A DNA stretch of 63,376 bases from Pseudomonadota bacterium (lineage in GTDB: Bacteria > Pseudomonadota > Gammaproteobacteria > Steroidobacterales > Steroidobacteraceae), in contig JAEZFW010000062.1 of assembly GCA_023417315.1 (NCBI GenBank), forward strand, positions 1 to 63,376, given 5' to 3'. The position numbers and the translations under genes are program-made. Each line of letters begins with the position of its first letter. Position 1 is the first letter of the stretch. This document shows, piece by piece, positions 33,869 through 42,886 of the stretch. The notes beneath the pieces were generated by a model. That model was not told where the DNA came from and searched no databases. It saw only the letters and a list, made by a program, of their open reading frames with translations.

Positions 33869-35188
33869 ATGACCGCCGAACGCGCCACCGCTGGCATCGA
33901 TGTGGGACGGATGCTGGTCACACCCGCAAGTAACGTCTACGACTACCTAAAGGCCTATGCCGCTGGGGGCAGCGACAGCTCCCTGTGGACCCCCAACGCC
34001 GAGCTCGAGCAGGGGCTCCTGCAGCGAAATGACCCGCTCATCAACCTGGGGCTGGCCCAGTATGCGGGTGAAAAGGAGGTGTGGGAGCACCTCTATAAGA
34101 AGGCCTACCAGGCACCGCAGAACGAGCAAAACCGACGCTACCAGCGCTCGCTTCGCATCGCCTGCTTCGCCAACGAGTTGCAGGGCCGGTTCCTGTCGAA
34201 ACTGCCCGGGGCGCATCTCGCTGAGGGAGAGATCAAGGCGCTCATTGCGAGCGATGAGTGCGAGGAGGAACTGGCCGTCCTTCTCAGCAACCGCACCGTC
34301 GATCCCAAGTTCCTGGTCGAACTCTTCAAGAAGGAAGGCGTGTTCGAGAATCTGGATGACTACAAGCACCTGCGGCTCGTTCATGCCTGCGCACAAAACT
34401 CTTTGCTTGCGACCGACACCTCCGATGAGCATGGGCCGGACATGTATTTCTGGGATTTGCAGCGCGCGGTCGTTCATCTGCTGCGTAAGGCGCCCGTGAA
34501 CGTGCACTGGCTCTTGAACCTGCACTGGCTGCTCGGGCATCTCATGCGCGGCGACAGCCATGCCCCGGATGACTCCATCGAAGACGTGCTCGAGCGCTGG
34601 TCTAAGATCCCCGTAGAGAAGCCGAAGGAGGAACGGGACTACGGCTACACGGATGAGGATTCCAGGGACGAGGCCCTGTGCATGATGGCGGCGCTCTATG
34701 GTCACTACCACGAGAAGAAGAGCGGGAAGTACGAACGTATCGTCGTGGGGGACTTGAACTCCCCGCAGCTCGCCTATCGGTGTGCTGCCTACGCGTCTAT
34801 GAAGATGACGCCGCAACAGGTTCGCGAGGCGGTCGATCGCGACGGCAGTCTCGTCGTGCTGGCAACCATCCGCAACACTGATCTGCTCTGGAACAAAGAG
34901 GTGCGTGCCATCCTCGAGCAATACGCGCACGACTTCACTGCCCAGGTGTACCGCGACCGCTGCCGCTCACTGCATCGGCGCCAGCAGCTGTTTGATCCGC
35001 GGCCGGTGAGCGAGGCGTTTCCGGAACTGCGCGAGGACGGCGAGCAGTCCCAACGCAGCCCCGAGCTTGCGAAGATCGAGGTGCTTGAGCAGAAGCTCAC
35101 CGCCCTCAGCCAGGCGCAGAAAGAGCAACGCACGCTCCTCACGATTGGGCTCGTGGTGGTCGCCGTGCTGATCTGGCTCAGCCACTAA
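33869..35188 (+). CDS. Hypothetical tail-anchored protein
   Basis: I do not recognise this 439-residue protein. It has a long helical, Glu/Arg/Leu-rich body with repeated Trp and Tyr (HWLLNLHWLLGHLMRG), possibly HEAT-like repeats. A short predicted coiled coil follows (KIEVLEQKLTALSQAQKEQR), then a single C-terminal hydrophobic helix (LLTIGLVVVAVLIWLSH) ending three residues from the C-terminus, so it should be tail-anchored with its body in the cytoplasm. A GAGG lies before the ATG. Base composition looks richer in G+C than its island neighbours. It is flanked by minus-strand genes on both sides, so it is probably monocistronic. Confidence 0.65.
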   Translation: MTAERATAGIDVGRMLVTPASNVYDYLKAYAAGGSDSSLWTPNAELEQGLLQRNDPLINLGLAQYAGEKEVWEHLYKKAYQAPQNEQNRRYQRSLRIACFANELQGRFLSKLPGAHLAEGEIKALIASDECEEELAVLLSNRTVDPKFLVELFKKEGVFENLDDYKHLRLVHACAQNSLLATDTSDEHGPDMYFWDLQRAVVHLLRKAPVNVHWLLNLHWLLGHLMRGDSHAPDDSIEDVLERWSKIPVEKPKEERDYGYTDEDSRDEALCMMAALYGHYHEKKSGKYERIVVGDLNSPQLAYRCAAYASMKMTPQQVREAVDRDGSLVVLATIRNTDLLWNKEVRAILEQYAHDFTAQVYRDRCRSLHRRQQLFDPRPVSEAFPELREDGEQSQRSPELAKIEVLEQKLTALSQAQKEQRTLLTIGLVVVAVLIWLSH

Positions 35189-35287
35189 ACGAGGCAGTTT
35201 CCCGATTTCCGCTTGGCCCGCGCGCCCGCGCCTGCTACAACGCGCCGATTTCAAGGCATTGATGCGCGGATTAGATTGCGCTGATTG

Positions 35288-36895
35288 TCACTCCGACTCC
35301 GTTGAAGGCTCGCCGCCTTCCTTCTTGTCTTTCCCCGTGACTTTGGATTCAACCATCAAAGACAATTCTCCAAGAGCATTCTCACCGGAATAGAGTCCGT
35401 TCAGAACGTCTAGCATTTGGTTTACCAATTCGATAGCGTCCTGCTCCACGGAGGTGAGGGTCCGATGGTCGAGCCTAGGAATTCTATGAAGGCGATGTAG
35501 CGGGTTGTGGCATGTGATGAAGTTCGTATCTCTGATCGCGCCCCAATGGCTGTGTGCGTATGTGGACGCCCAATCGTAATACTTGTCGTAAAGGTCCTTT
35601 GCTCCGCATTCAATAGCGAGCTTGCGCAAGTTGCTATTCGCCCAGTGCCCGACATCGATATTCAGAAACTCCTGCCATATGTCTTCATTGGCAATCTGAT
35701 GAAGAGCGGCTTCGTCCATGAATGGCGGGAGATCGCCTTCTAACTCCTGAGCCTTGAGGAAGGCCAACTTCGCCTGCCCTGCGCCGTACACACGGTAAGA
35801 CCGCCACAAGTTCTCATCGTCTTTCTGTGCGAGGTAGCGAAGCGTGATACTCGCTTCGACCAACGCTCTCAATGCGAGCCGTCCGACAATCCTCATTTGC
35901 ACGCGGTGAAGACCTAGCTCTTCGACAATTGAAAGACCATAAAGAACCAAGCCGAACGCGGAATCCAGACGCGCATCGGCTCGCTTTGCAGTGATGTTCT
36001 CCATGAATCTCCGGATGACCTCGTAACGCACTCCATAGAGGCCTTTTGGGTCAATCACCGTTTCAACAAATGAGTGATCCTCCCTGGTTGGATCGATGCA
36101 CTTCGTCTGCTCCAGTAGCTGTGCCCAGAATGTCTGAACCCAAGCGGTTGCTGGATTTCGTCGAAGCGTCATCTCGCTAGAACGGATATGTGGGCGCACG
36201 CTGCGCATGTCGCCTTTGTTAGGAAACAGGCGGAGTTCTTCGAGACGTTCGGCCATCGACTCCGGATAGAACATGCGCCCCGATAGTATTGGGAGAATAA
36301 CCTTGAACCATCGAATGTCAGTCGATGCTTGCGACTGATGGTCCAATACTCCAGCGATTGCGTCTCCTAGCGTTTGCCAATCGTCGGGGGTTGGGTCTAC
36401 GGAAAGAGCTTGTTTCCATCGCTCCAGGCCAGGCAAGGACTCTATCAGCAGCAACGGCCTGAGCGCCGCGTATCCCAACGGGTGGCTAAGGGGGATCGCT
36501 ACGAACTGCCTGAACTGCTCGTCACTGATCTCGGACAGTTTCGTATGATCGACAATGACAGTGAAATTGAGTCCGACTTCCTTATCCGGGACCGATGGAC
36601 CTTGTTCCGCTGGATCATTCTTCTTAAACCACTCACGACAGAGGCCTGCAAGCCTTCTAAAACAGACGAGATAGTGCTCCCTTTCAAGCACTCCAGTGAG
36701 CAGGACAGCCCATAGCATTTCGGGCATATGATCGTCCGCCCACGAAGATGTCGTCATGCTGGGCAGCTGTGCCAATGGTGGATGCAGCTTGCCTCCGGCC
36801 CATTTGTGTTGACCAATGCGGCTGATGTTCAGATTTGAGAACGGCGACTTCCGCTTCTGCTTCCTGCCGCCTCGCTTCTTGTTCTTCTTGCTCAT
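35288..36895 (-). CDS. DUF5677 family protein
   Basis: The 535-residue protein begins with a strongly basic tail (MSKKNKKRGGRKQKRK). Its C-terminal part fits DUF5677: RALVEASITLRYLAQKDDENLWRSYRVY, then KYYDWASTYAHSHWGAIRDT. This helical family is common in defence islands and has no established activity. The N-terminal 270 residues are unassigned. It is the last gene at the right end, about 145 bp from the subterminal inverted repeat. Confidence 0.72.
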   Translation of the reverse strand: MSKKNKKRGGRKQKRKSPFSNLNISRIGQHKWAGGKLHPPLAQLPSMTTSSWADDHMPEMLWAVLLTGVLEREHYLVCFRRLAGLCREWFKKNDPAEQGPSVPDKEVGLNFTVIVDHTKLSEISDEQFRQFVAIPLSHPLGYAALRPLLLIESLPGLERWKQALSVDPTPDDWQTLGDAIAGVLDHQSQASTDIRWFKVILPILSGRMFYPESMAERLEELRLFPNKGDMRSVRPHIRSSEMTLRRNPATAWVQTFWAQLLEQTKCIDPTREDHSFVETVIDPKGLYGVRYEVIRRFMENITAKRADARLDSAFGLVLYGLSIVEELGLHRVQMRIVGRLALRALVEASITLRYLAQKDDENLWRSYRVYGAGQAKLAFLKAQELEGDLPPFMDEAALHQIANEDIWQEFLNIDVGHWANSNLRKLAIECGAKDLYDKYYDWASTYAHSHWGAIRDTNFITCHNPLHRLHRIPRLDHRTLTSVEQDAIELVNQMLDVLNGLYSGENALGELSLMVESKVTGKDKKEGGEPSTESE

Positions 36896-37040
36896 CGCCG
36901 TTCCCCGCTACAAGGCGTTCTCCAGCCATGGGGGAATTCTATCCGGGCGGAGAGAGAGCAGAAACAGCTCGCCGCTGAGGCTGGCTCAATCGGGCCTATC
37001 CCTGAGCGGCTTTCGCGGCGCTGGGCGCAATCTGCTTCAA

Positions 37041-37095
37041 AACTGTTACCCGGGTTGAGGGCGCGCACATTGCGGTCCCGGCAAGGGTAACAGTT
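37041..37095. repeat. Subterminal inverted repeat near right end
   Basis: AACTGTTACCC (37041-37051) and its exact reverse complement GGGTAACAGTT (37085-37095) are separated by 33 bp. The inner copy shares TAACAG with the right terminal repeat, so these are probably recombinase arm sites at the right end of the island. I find no second copy at the left end. Confidence 0.75.
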
Positions 37096-37116
37096 AGTAT
37101 GTAGTAAGAACGGCTG
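37085..37116. repeat. attR: right terminal inverted repeat and core
   Basis: Read inwards on the minus strand from 37111, the end shows GTTCTT-N3-ACAT-N5-CTGTTA-N-CC, matching the left end except for one extra spacer base. The core CGGCTG at 37111-37116 matches 8277-8282. An excised circle would have AAGAAC and GTTCTT flanking GGCT, a symmetrical recombination site. Confidence 0.85.
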
Positions 37117-38095
37117 CGGCATGATCGCCGCGAAGACGACGCTCACTGCAACGGATTTGCCGGACAACTTGAGCCGAGTTCGTGCGGCAATCGAGCGCGC
37201 GGTGCCGCACGGGAAATCGTTCGGCAAGCGCGATCAGGGCGCATGGGGCGAGCGGCCGCCTGAGAATGTCACCGAGGCGTGGAAACAACTCGCGCCAGGG
37301 TTCGAGAACATCACCGACAAGTATCCACACCTGGAGCGCACGAACAATCGCGTTCATCTCGGCACGTTGGGAACAGGCAATCATTTCATCGAAATGTGCT
37401 TGGATGAATCGCAAGCCGTGTGGCTGATGTTGCACAGCGGTTCGCGCGGCGTCGGCAATGCGATCGGCTCGCACTTCATCGAGCTTGCGAAGAACGACAT
37501 GCGGCAGTGGATGGCGAATCTGCCGGATCGCGATCTTGCGTACTTCGAGGAGGGCTCGCAGCACTTCGAAGACTATGTGGAGGCGGTCGAATGGGCGCAG
37601 AACTTCGCGCGCTTGAATCGAGAAGTGATGATGCAGAATGTGATCGGGGCGGTGCGCCAAGCAATTTCAAAGCCGTTCGACACGCACACCGAAGCGGTGA
37701 ACTGTCATCACAACTATGTGAGTCGCGAACGGCACTTCGGCAAGGACATTCTCGTCACCCGCAAGGGTGCGGTGAGCGCGAAGCGCGGCGAGCTCGGGAT
37801 CATTCCCGGCAGCATGGGCGCGCGCTCCTATATCGTGCGCGGTCTGGGCAACGAGGAGAGCTTTCAAAGCTGCAGCCACGGCGCGGGACGCAAGATGTCA
37901 CGCACGGAAGCGAAAAGGCGGTTCACGCTGCAAGATCATCTCGAAGCGACAGCCGGCGTGGAATGCCGCAAGGACAAGAACGTGATCGACGAAACGCCCG
38001 CGGCGTACAAGGACATCGATGCAGTCATGGCCGCGCAGAAGGATCTCGTGGAAGTCGTGCATACGTTGAAGCAGGTCGTATGCGTGAAGGGATAG
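37112..38095 (+). pseudogene. rtcB: RtcB RNA ligase, 3' fragment
   Basis: This is the rest of RtcB, continuing from GGC TGC GGC ATG (GCGM): MIAAKTTLTATDLPDNL, GTGNHFIEMCLDE, LMLHSGSRGVGN, NCHHNYVSRERHFG, the guanylation-site segment SCSHGAGRKMSR, and a C-terminal Gly. All remaining metal and GTP-site residues are present, so the host gene looked intact before insertion. The ATG at 37121 is internal and lacks a ribosome-binding site. Precise excision would restore the gene at the Cys codon. Confidence 0.93.
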
Positions 38096-38170
38096 ACGGT
38101 CGATCGTGGTGCATCGTTTCCAAGAAGACGCGATGACTACACGTCAGCGCCATCTGATCGTGAGCTGGAT

Positions 38171-38303
38171 CGGGTAGAGCTTTCAGGACCGCCGTAAGTA
38201 CGTCCATGTAGGCTCGTACGAAAACTTCCGCTTTCGAACGTCCTGAAAGCTCTCCCCGACGAGTGTGCTCGGTTGGTCGCGCGACCAACTCTTCGTACGA
38301 GCG
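38171..38303. other. Interleaved long inverted repeats downstream of rtcB
   Basis: The 490-bp gap 38096-38585 has no convincing gene but strong symmetry. A 19-bp element at 38171-38189 (containing AGAGCTTTCAGGA) pairs with 38242-38260 at 18 of 19 positions. GCTCGTACGAA at 38213-38223 pairs with 38293-38303. A perfect palindrome lies at 38273-38290 (GTTGGTCG..CGACCAAC). The first two pairs interleave, so a transcript could form a pseudoknot. It could be a structured RNA, a MITE-like remnant or a protein-binding region. Confidence 0.6.
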
Positions 38304-38585
38304 CTGCCGAACGATGTGGGACCGGGCAATGCACTGACGATCACCGACGCTCGCGCGTGCGGCTGCTCTCGAGGCGCGGACGTATCTATACGCGAGTGCG
38401 CCCGTCGGCGAACATTTGTCGGATCAGTTGTTGTTGCCGCTAGCGTTGGCGGGCGGTGGTGCCTTCGTGAGCACCACCGCCTCTCTGCATCTACGATCGC
38501 GCTCGCGATCGAGAAGTTCACGGACCGCAGGATCCGCATCGAGCCGCGAAGCTTGGACGTTCTCGTCACCTGCGTGTGAGCTGTT

Positions 38586-40856
38586 CTAAAGAGTTTGCCC
38601 CCACAGCTCGCATTGCGGGGGTGTGTAGCCGGCCGGCGTCTCAGGCAGATCGCGATGCACTTTGAGATACTCGACGAGTGCCCAGCGCTCCTCGTCCGTG
38701 AGCTCCGGTCCGATCACGCCTCGCGGCAACGGATTCGCTTCCGGATCGTCGCGATGCTTCTGCCACGTTTGCGCATCGGCAACGAACCCGTGACCGATAT
38801 TGCGATTGCCTGGGATGCTCGTATCGAGCCAGAACCCCGCAGCGCCTTCTTCGGCTTGAGTGACGTATCCGACATGCACGGGATCGAACTCACGCTGCCC
38901 GACGAAGAACTTCTGATCGCGCCGATGCGGCGGCAACAGCATCTGATAGAGATTCGGCACGGAACCGTTGTGCAGATAGGGCGGCGTTGCCCACACACCT
39001 TCGAGCGGACGCGGCTTATAACCAAGGATCTCCTGCGGTAGATCCAATGCACCAAAGCCTTCGAGGCACTGCTGCGTGCGATAGTCGATGCCGAAATCCT
39101 CGTAGAAGCGATTCTTGACGAGCAGACCGACTACATTGAGCGCGATGCCTTCACTCAATTGCCGCACATCGAGCTGCGCTAGACGCTTATCGATGTTCGA
39201 CTTGCCGTATCGAACACCGGCGAGCAGCGTTTGCGTCTGACACGAAAGCCCGCAGAAGAATGCGGGAGTCGAGTACGTCGCCGGCGACACGGTAGGCAAT
39301 GGGGAGACGATCTGCGCCAAGGCTGCATCGATCTCGTTGAACAGCTCCTCGGGTATCGAAGGCGTGCGTTCTGCGTCGGGATCCGGATAGCGCGAGAGCA
39401 ATGCGGGGAGCTCCCCGGTCGGCAACGCCTTCTCTTCTCGAAGCCGGATGACCTCCCGCATTCTGAAGCGCACATCGCGGGCAAGCGATCGCACGAGCAG
39501 CGGACGCAGCGCGGCGTCGATCTCCGCTTCGCTCAAGCCCATTCGCGTCAGATCGTAACGCCGCTCGAGGAAGCGCAGTGTTGCGTTCGGATCCGTGCCG
39601 ATGTGATCGAGCGGAATCACCTCGATTCGCCACGCGACATCGGGCGAGGGCTTGAGTGGCGCGGTCGCTTGCTGCTCGGCGAGACTCGCGACGTGAGGGC
39701 CGTGGCATTCCTGACAGTACTGCTTGAACAACTCCTGCCCGCGCGCCGCCTTCGTTTGATCGATCGCTCCCAACAACTCCTCTGGCCAGCGCGGCGGCTT
39801 CAACATCTGCAATGTGTGCTCGATTCGATGCAGGTCCGCGATGCGAACGGAGCTGCGATATCTCGCTTCGCGCGGCAACGGGAGGCCGGTCTGACTCAGC
39901 CAGGGTGTGACTGCGCCGACGCCGAGCGCCTCACCGATATTGCGTGCGAGCGGCTGTGCCACCGAACCGTTGTACTGCACCCAATCGAACTTCCAGATAT
40001 TCCAAAGATAGGGGTAGCTCACCGGCCCGTCGCCAGGTTTGTAGTTACCTTCGATGAGATGGTCGCCGAAAACAGTGTTGCCGATACGACCCAATGCGTC
40101 GGTACGCCCGAATCCTTCGCGGAGCGGATAGAGCTTTCGCAGCGGATTGTTTTGCCCCGTCTTGACCATCGACATGACGCTGGTGCGAAGCGCCTGCTTG
40201 AGCTCTGCTTTGCCGTGCGGGTAGTCGTCCTTCAACACCTTCTGCGCGAAGCGATCGAACTTCCAGGGACTCGCGGTCGTGTTCACCATCGCCAAGAGTA
40301 GGTCTAATGCGAAACTGCCTCGGTTCATGTCGGTGAGCGCGTGCATCGCTTGACCGCCGTCGATTCGCACCGCGGTCGTTTGTCCGTTCTCACTCACATG
40401 GAGCTCGCCCGTGTGACACGCAGCGCACGTGATATCGAGCACGTAGTCGCCGATCGTGGTATCGAAGTGACGAGTGAATCCGATGGGCAGGTGATCGGGA
40501 TTCGCAGCGCTCGGCTCGGGGTCGACGATGAATCGGTAGCGGCGCAGATGATCCGGGTCGGCGAAGCGCTCATGCGAGAGCGGTCGCTCGAGGTGCAAGA
40601 ACCAGTCGTAGCGAACTGCACCGAAGGTCGCGCCCTGCGGCATCGAGGCGCCCTGGGGTGTGTAGTAGTAGCGCTCCCGTTCGGCGGAGGTCTGGCTATC
40701 GCCCCAACCTTGATCCAGCCATACATAGCGATCGACCTTCTCCAGGTCCGGAACCGTGTTCGTCGGCCAGAGCACGAACCACGCGAAGCCTCCAATCGCC
40801 AGTATCGCGACCACGGCGACCACGCCGAGCACCCATTTGATGAGACGCCGTCTCAT
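38586..40856 (-). CDS. Membrane-anchored dihaem cytochrome (RoxA/CcpA-like)
   Basis: The 756-residue protein starts at ATG 40856 with AGGGAGG upstream and a single N-terminal membrane helix (LIKWVLGVVAVVAILAIGGF), so it faces the periplasm. It has two haem c sites: C144-A-A-C-H148 and C381-Q-E-C-H385. The conserved flanks (YVWLDQGWG, YDWFLHLERPL, DITCAACHTGELH) fit the large dihaem cytochrome c peroxidase/rubber-oxygenase-like group. Peroxidase or oxygenase activity cannot be decided from sequence. The gene is monocistronic and divergent from the diguanylate cyclase. Confidence 0.8.
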   Translation of the reverse strand: MRRRLIKWVLGVVAVVAILAIGGFAWFVLWPTNTVPDLEKVDRYVWLDQGWGDSQTSAERERYYYTPQGASMPQGATFGAVRYDWFLHLERPLSHERFADPDHLRRYRFIVDPEPSAANPDHLPIGFTRHFDTTIGDYVLDITCAACHTGELHVSENGQTTAVRIDGGQAMHALTDMNRGSFALDLLLAMVNTTASPWKFDRFAQKVLKDDYPHGKAELKQALRTSVMSMVKTGQNNPLRKLYPLREGFGRTDALGRIGNTVFGDHLIEGNYKPGDGPVSYPYLWNIWKFDWVQYNGSVAQPLARNIGEALGVGAVTPWLSQTGLPLPREARYRSSVRIADLHRIEHTLQMLKPPRWPEELLGAIDQTKAARGQELFKQYCQECHGPHVASLAEQQATAPLKPSPDVAWRIEVIPLDHIGTDPNATLRFLERRYDLTRMGLSEAEIDAALRPLLVRSLARDVRFRMREVIRLREEKALPTGELPALLSRYPDPDAERTPSIPEELFNEIDAALAQIVSPLPTVSPATYSTPAFFCGLSCQTQTLLAGVRYGKSNIDKRLAQLDVRQLSEGIALNVVGLLVKNRFYEDFGIDYRTQQCLEGFGALDLPQEILGYKPRPLEGVWATPPYLHNGSVPNLYQMLLPPHRRDQKFFVGQREFDPVHVGYVTQAEEGAAGFWLDTSIPGNRNIGHGFVADAQTWQKHRDDPEANPLPRGVIGPELTDEERWALVEYLKVHRDLPETPAGYTPPQCELWGQTL

Positions 40857-41141
40857 ATCAAGCCTCCCTGTGAGCTTCTTCGTCTTATTCGAATCAGGCA
40901 GGTCGCATGAGCGACGCACCCGCTGAGGTCCGAAAATTACCGCGCGGCTACAGGGAAGTCACTGTGTCAACAAACAAAAAACCATAGATAGAGTGTGCGC
41001 GTGAGCACGTTTCTGCCGCATACTTGCGCGATGGCCGCCGAAAGACACTAACCTGCGGCCGGATCGCGCTCATGAAGTCGGCACCTCGCACTCACTTTGC
41101 GAGATCTCGCTGCACCGCGATCGGAAGGGAAGTGAGAGACG

Positions 41142-42872
41142 ATGGCGTTTGACGGCCCATATCGCATTGCTCGTGCATCGTTCAGCACGCGCGCGTTCGT
41201 GACGACTCTCCTCGTCGCGTTGCTTGCGCTTGCGGCTGAGGTGCGCGCCGCCGACATCGTGACGCCAGGCTCTCTAGCCGGGGCACAGCTCGAGTTGATG
41301 GAAGATGAGTCTGGCGACCTGTCTATCGAAGAGGTCAGCCGTGGTTCGGCCCAAACGCGCTTTCAACCCGCGACCGCGGCGGCCATGAACGTCGGGTTTA
41401 CTGAATCCGTATGGTGGGTGCGCCTGACGATCCGAAATCCGAAGAACGAGTGGACGCAGCAGTTCCTGCGTCAGACCTATCCGCTCATCGATCATCTGGA
41501 TGTCTATGAGCCGCTGCCAGATGGCGAGTGGCGACATCACGCAACCGGCGACCGTCGAGCCTTCTCCAGTCGACCCATCGCGCATCGGGATTTCATCTTC
41601 CCGCTGCAACTCGCGCCCGTGAGCGAGCAGACCTACTACCTGCGATACGAATCGCAGGGCCCGATCGACATCAATCTCACGCTCGCCGATGCGGCGAACA
41701 TGATGGGCGCCTTGAGCCGCGAGCAGACCGCCTATGGCGTGTACTTCGGTTGCGTGATCATGCTCCTCGTATGGAGCGGCCTTGTTTTCCTGGCGGTGCG
41801 CGACAAGGCCTTCATTGCGTACTTCGCCTACATCGCGTTGTTCGGGCTGTACATGCTCATCAACAACGGCCTGGCCTTCCAGTACTTCTGGCCGAACAGT
41901 CCGCAATGGGGCAATACCAGCCTGCTCGTGTTGTTGCACCTATCCGCGTTCGCTGCACTGCAATTCTCGCGCGTCATCTTGAACGCTGCCGATGTCACAC
42001 CGCGGCTCGACGTCACCGCGAAAGCGCTGCAGGTCGTGTTCGTGATCTCGCTGCTGCTCACTCCTCTCGTTGGCTACGCGAACATCATCGTGCCGCTCAC
42101 GTTCATGATCCTCGCGAGCGTGGTGTTCATGCTGATCCTCGGCACTGCGAGCATGCTCTTGGGATCGCGACCTGCGCGTTTCTATCTGCTCGCATGGAGC
42201 TCGTTCCTCGCAGGCTCGATCGTGTTTCTCTTGAAGACCTTCGGCGTCTTGCCGCACACGTTCTTCACGCATCACGGCTGGCAGCTGGGATCGCTGATCG
42301 AGATGATCTTGCTCTCGATGACGCTCAGCAGCCGCATGAACGAGCTGAAGCATGAAAGCCGCACCGATTCGCTGACGCTCCTCGGCAACCGTCGCGCATT
42401 CGACGATAAGCTCCCGAGCGAGCTCACGCTCGCACGACACCTACATCGACCGCTATCCCTGCTCGTCATGGATATCGATCATTTCAAGGCCTACAACGAT
42501 CGTCACGGACACGTGCAAGGCGACGAAGCAATCAAAATCGTCGCGAGCGCACTGCGTCGCTATGCGCGCAAACCGTTCACCGCTTATCGATTCGGCGGCG
42601 AGGAGTTCACGCTGATATTGCCGGGCATGGACGATATGGAAGCCGCGCAGCTCGCCGAACGTCTGCGCGCGAGCGTCGAAGATTCTCTTCAGGGAGATCT
42701 CGCGATCACGATCAGCGTTGGATACGCGAGCCTGTCGCAGGCCAAATTCGAATCTGCCGAGAAGATGTTCGAAGCCGCCGATTTCGCCCTTTACTCCGCG
42801 AAGCAAGCGGGACGCAATCGAGTGATGGCATTCAAGGGAAGAAGAAGCGAGGACGTTGCGGTCACGGCTTGA
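41142..42872 (+). CDS. 7TMR-DISM diguanylate cyclase
   Basis: The 576-residue protein has a signal/anchor segment, an extracellular 7TMR-DISMED2 beta domain at about residues 45-185 (SVWWVRLTIRNP, YYLRYESQGPIDINLTLA), seven membrane helices at about 190-385, and a C-terminal GGDEF domain (TDSLTLLGNRRAFDD, DIDHFKAYNDRHGH, then RFGGEEFTLILPG). GGEEF is an active-site signature, so it should make cyclic di-GMP in response to an external ligand, perhaps a carbohydrate. No RxxD inhibitory site is obvious just before it. Single gene. Confidence 0.92.
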   Translation: MAFDGPYRIARASFSTRAFVTTLLVALLALAAEVRAADIVTPGSLAGAQLELMEDESGDLSIEEVSRGSAQTRFQPATAAAMNVGFTESVWWVRLTIRNPKNEWTQQFLRQTYPLIDHLDVYEPLPDGEWRHHATGDRRAFSSRPIAHRDFIFPLQLAPVSEQTYYLRYESQGPIDINLTLADAANMMGALSREQTAYGVYFGCVIMLLVWSGLVFLAVRDKAFIAYFAYIALFGLYMLINNGLAFQYFWPNSPQWGNTSLLVLLHLSAFAALQFSRVILNAADVTPRLDVTAKALQVVFVISLLLTPLVGYANIIVPLTFMILASVVFMLILGTASMLLGSRPARFYLLAWSSFLAGSIVFLLKTFGVLPHTFFTHHGWQLGSLIEMILLSMTLSSRMNELKHESRTDSLTLLGNRRAFDDKLPSELTLARHLHRPLSLLVMDIDHFKAYNDRHGHVQGDEAIKIVASALRRYARKPFTAYRFGGEEFTLILPGMDDMEAAQLAERLRASVEDSLQGDLAITISVGYASLSQAKFESAEKMFEAADFALYSAKQAGRNRVMAFKGRRSEDVAVTA

Positions 42873-42886
42873 CCGTCACCTACTTC

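Larger units (their letters stand above)
8278..37116. mobile_element. 28.8-kb defence island integrated in rtcB
   Basis: The boundaries are defined by the split rtcB gene. Left host sequence ends ATC GGC TG and right host sequence resumes GGC TGC GGC ATG ATC; joined at the shared core they give DIGCGMIA, the RtcB consensus. Imperfect terminal inverted repeats lie at both ends. Cargo is rich in defence-type genes: ubiquitin-like conjugation with a caspase-helicase, Hen1-Pnkp, AbiV, an Mrr-like nuclease, HEPN-like proteins, ImmA/IrrE and a sigma factor. A four-gene tyrosine-recombinase module sits in the middle (24788-29884) and is the likely mobility machinery. No conjugation, phage structural or replication genes are visible. 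Confidence 0.9.

Noticed and set aside
38183..38579. ORFs of about 100-130 residues on both strands downstream of rtcB
   Set aside because: Arg/Ser-rich compositions typical of GC-rich non-coding frames, overlapping strong inverted repeats; no recognisable domain.
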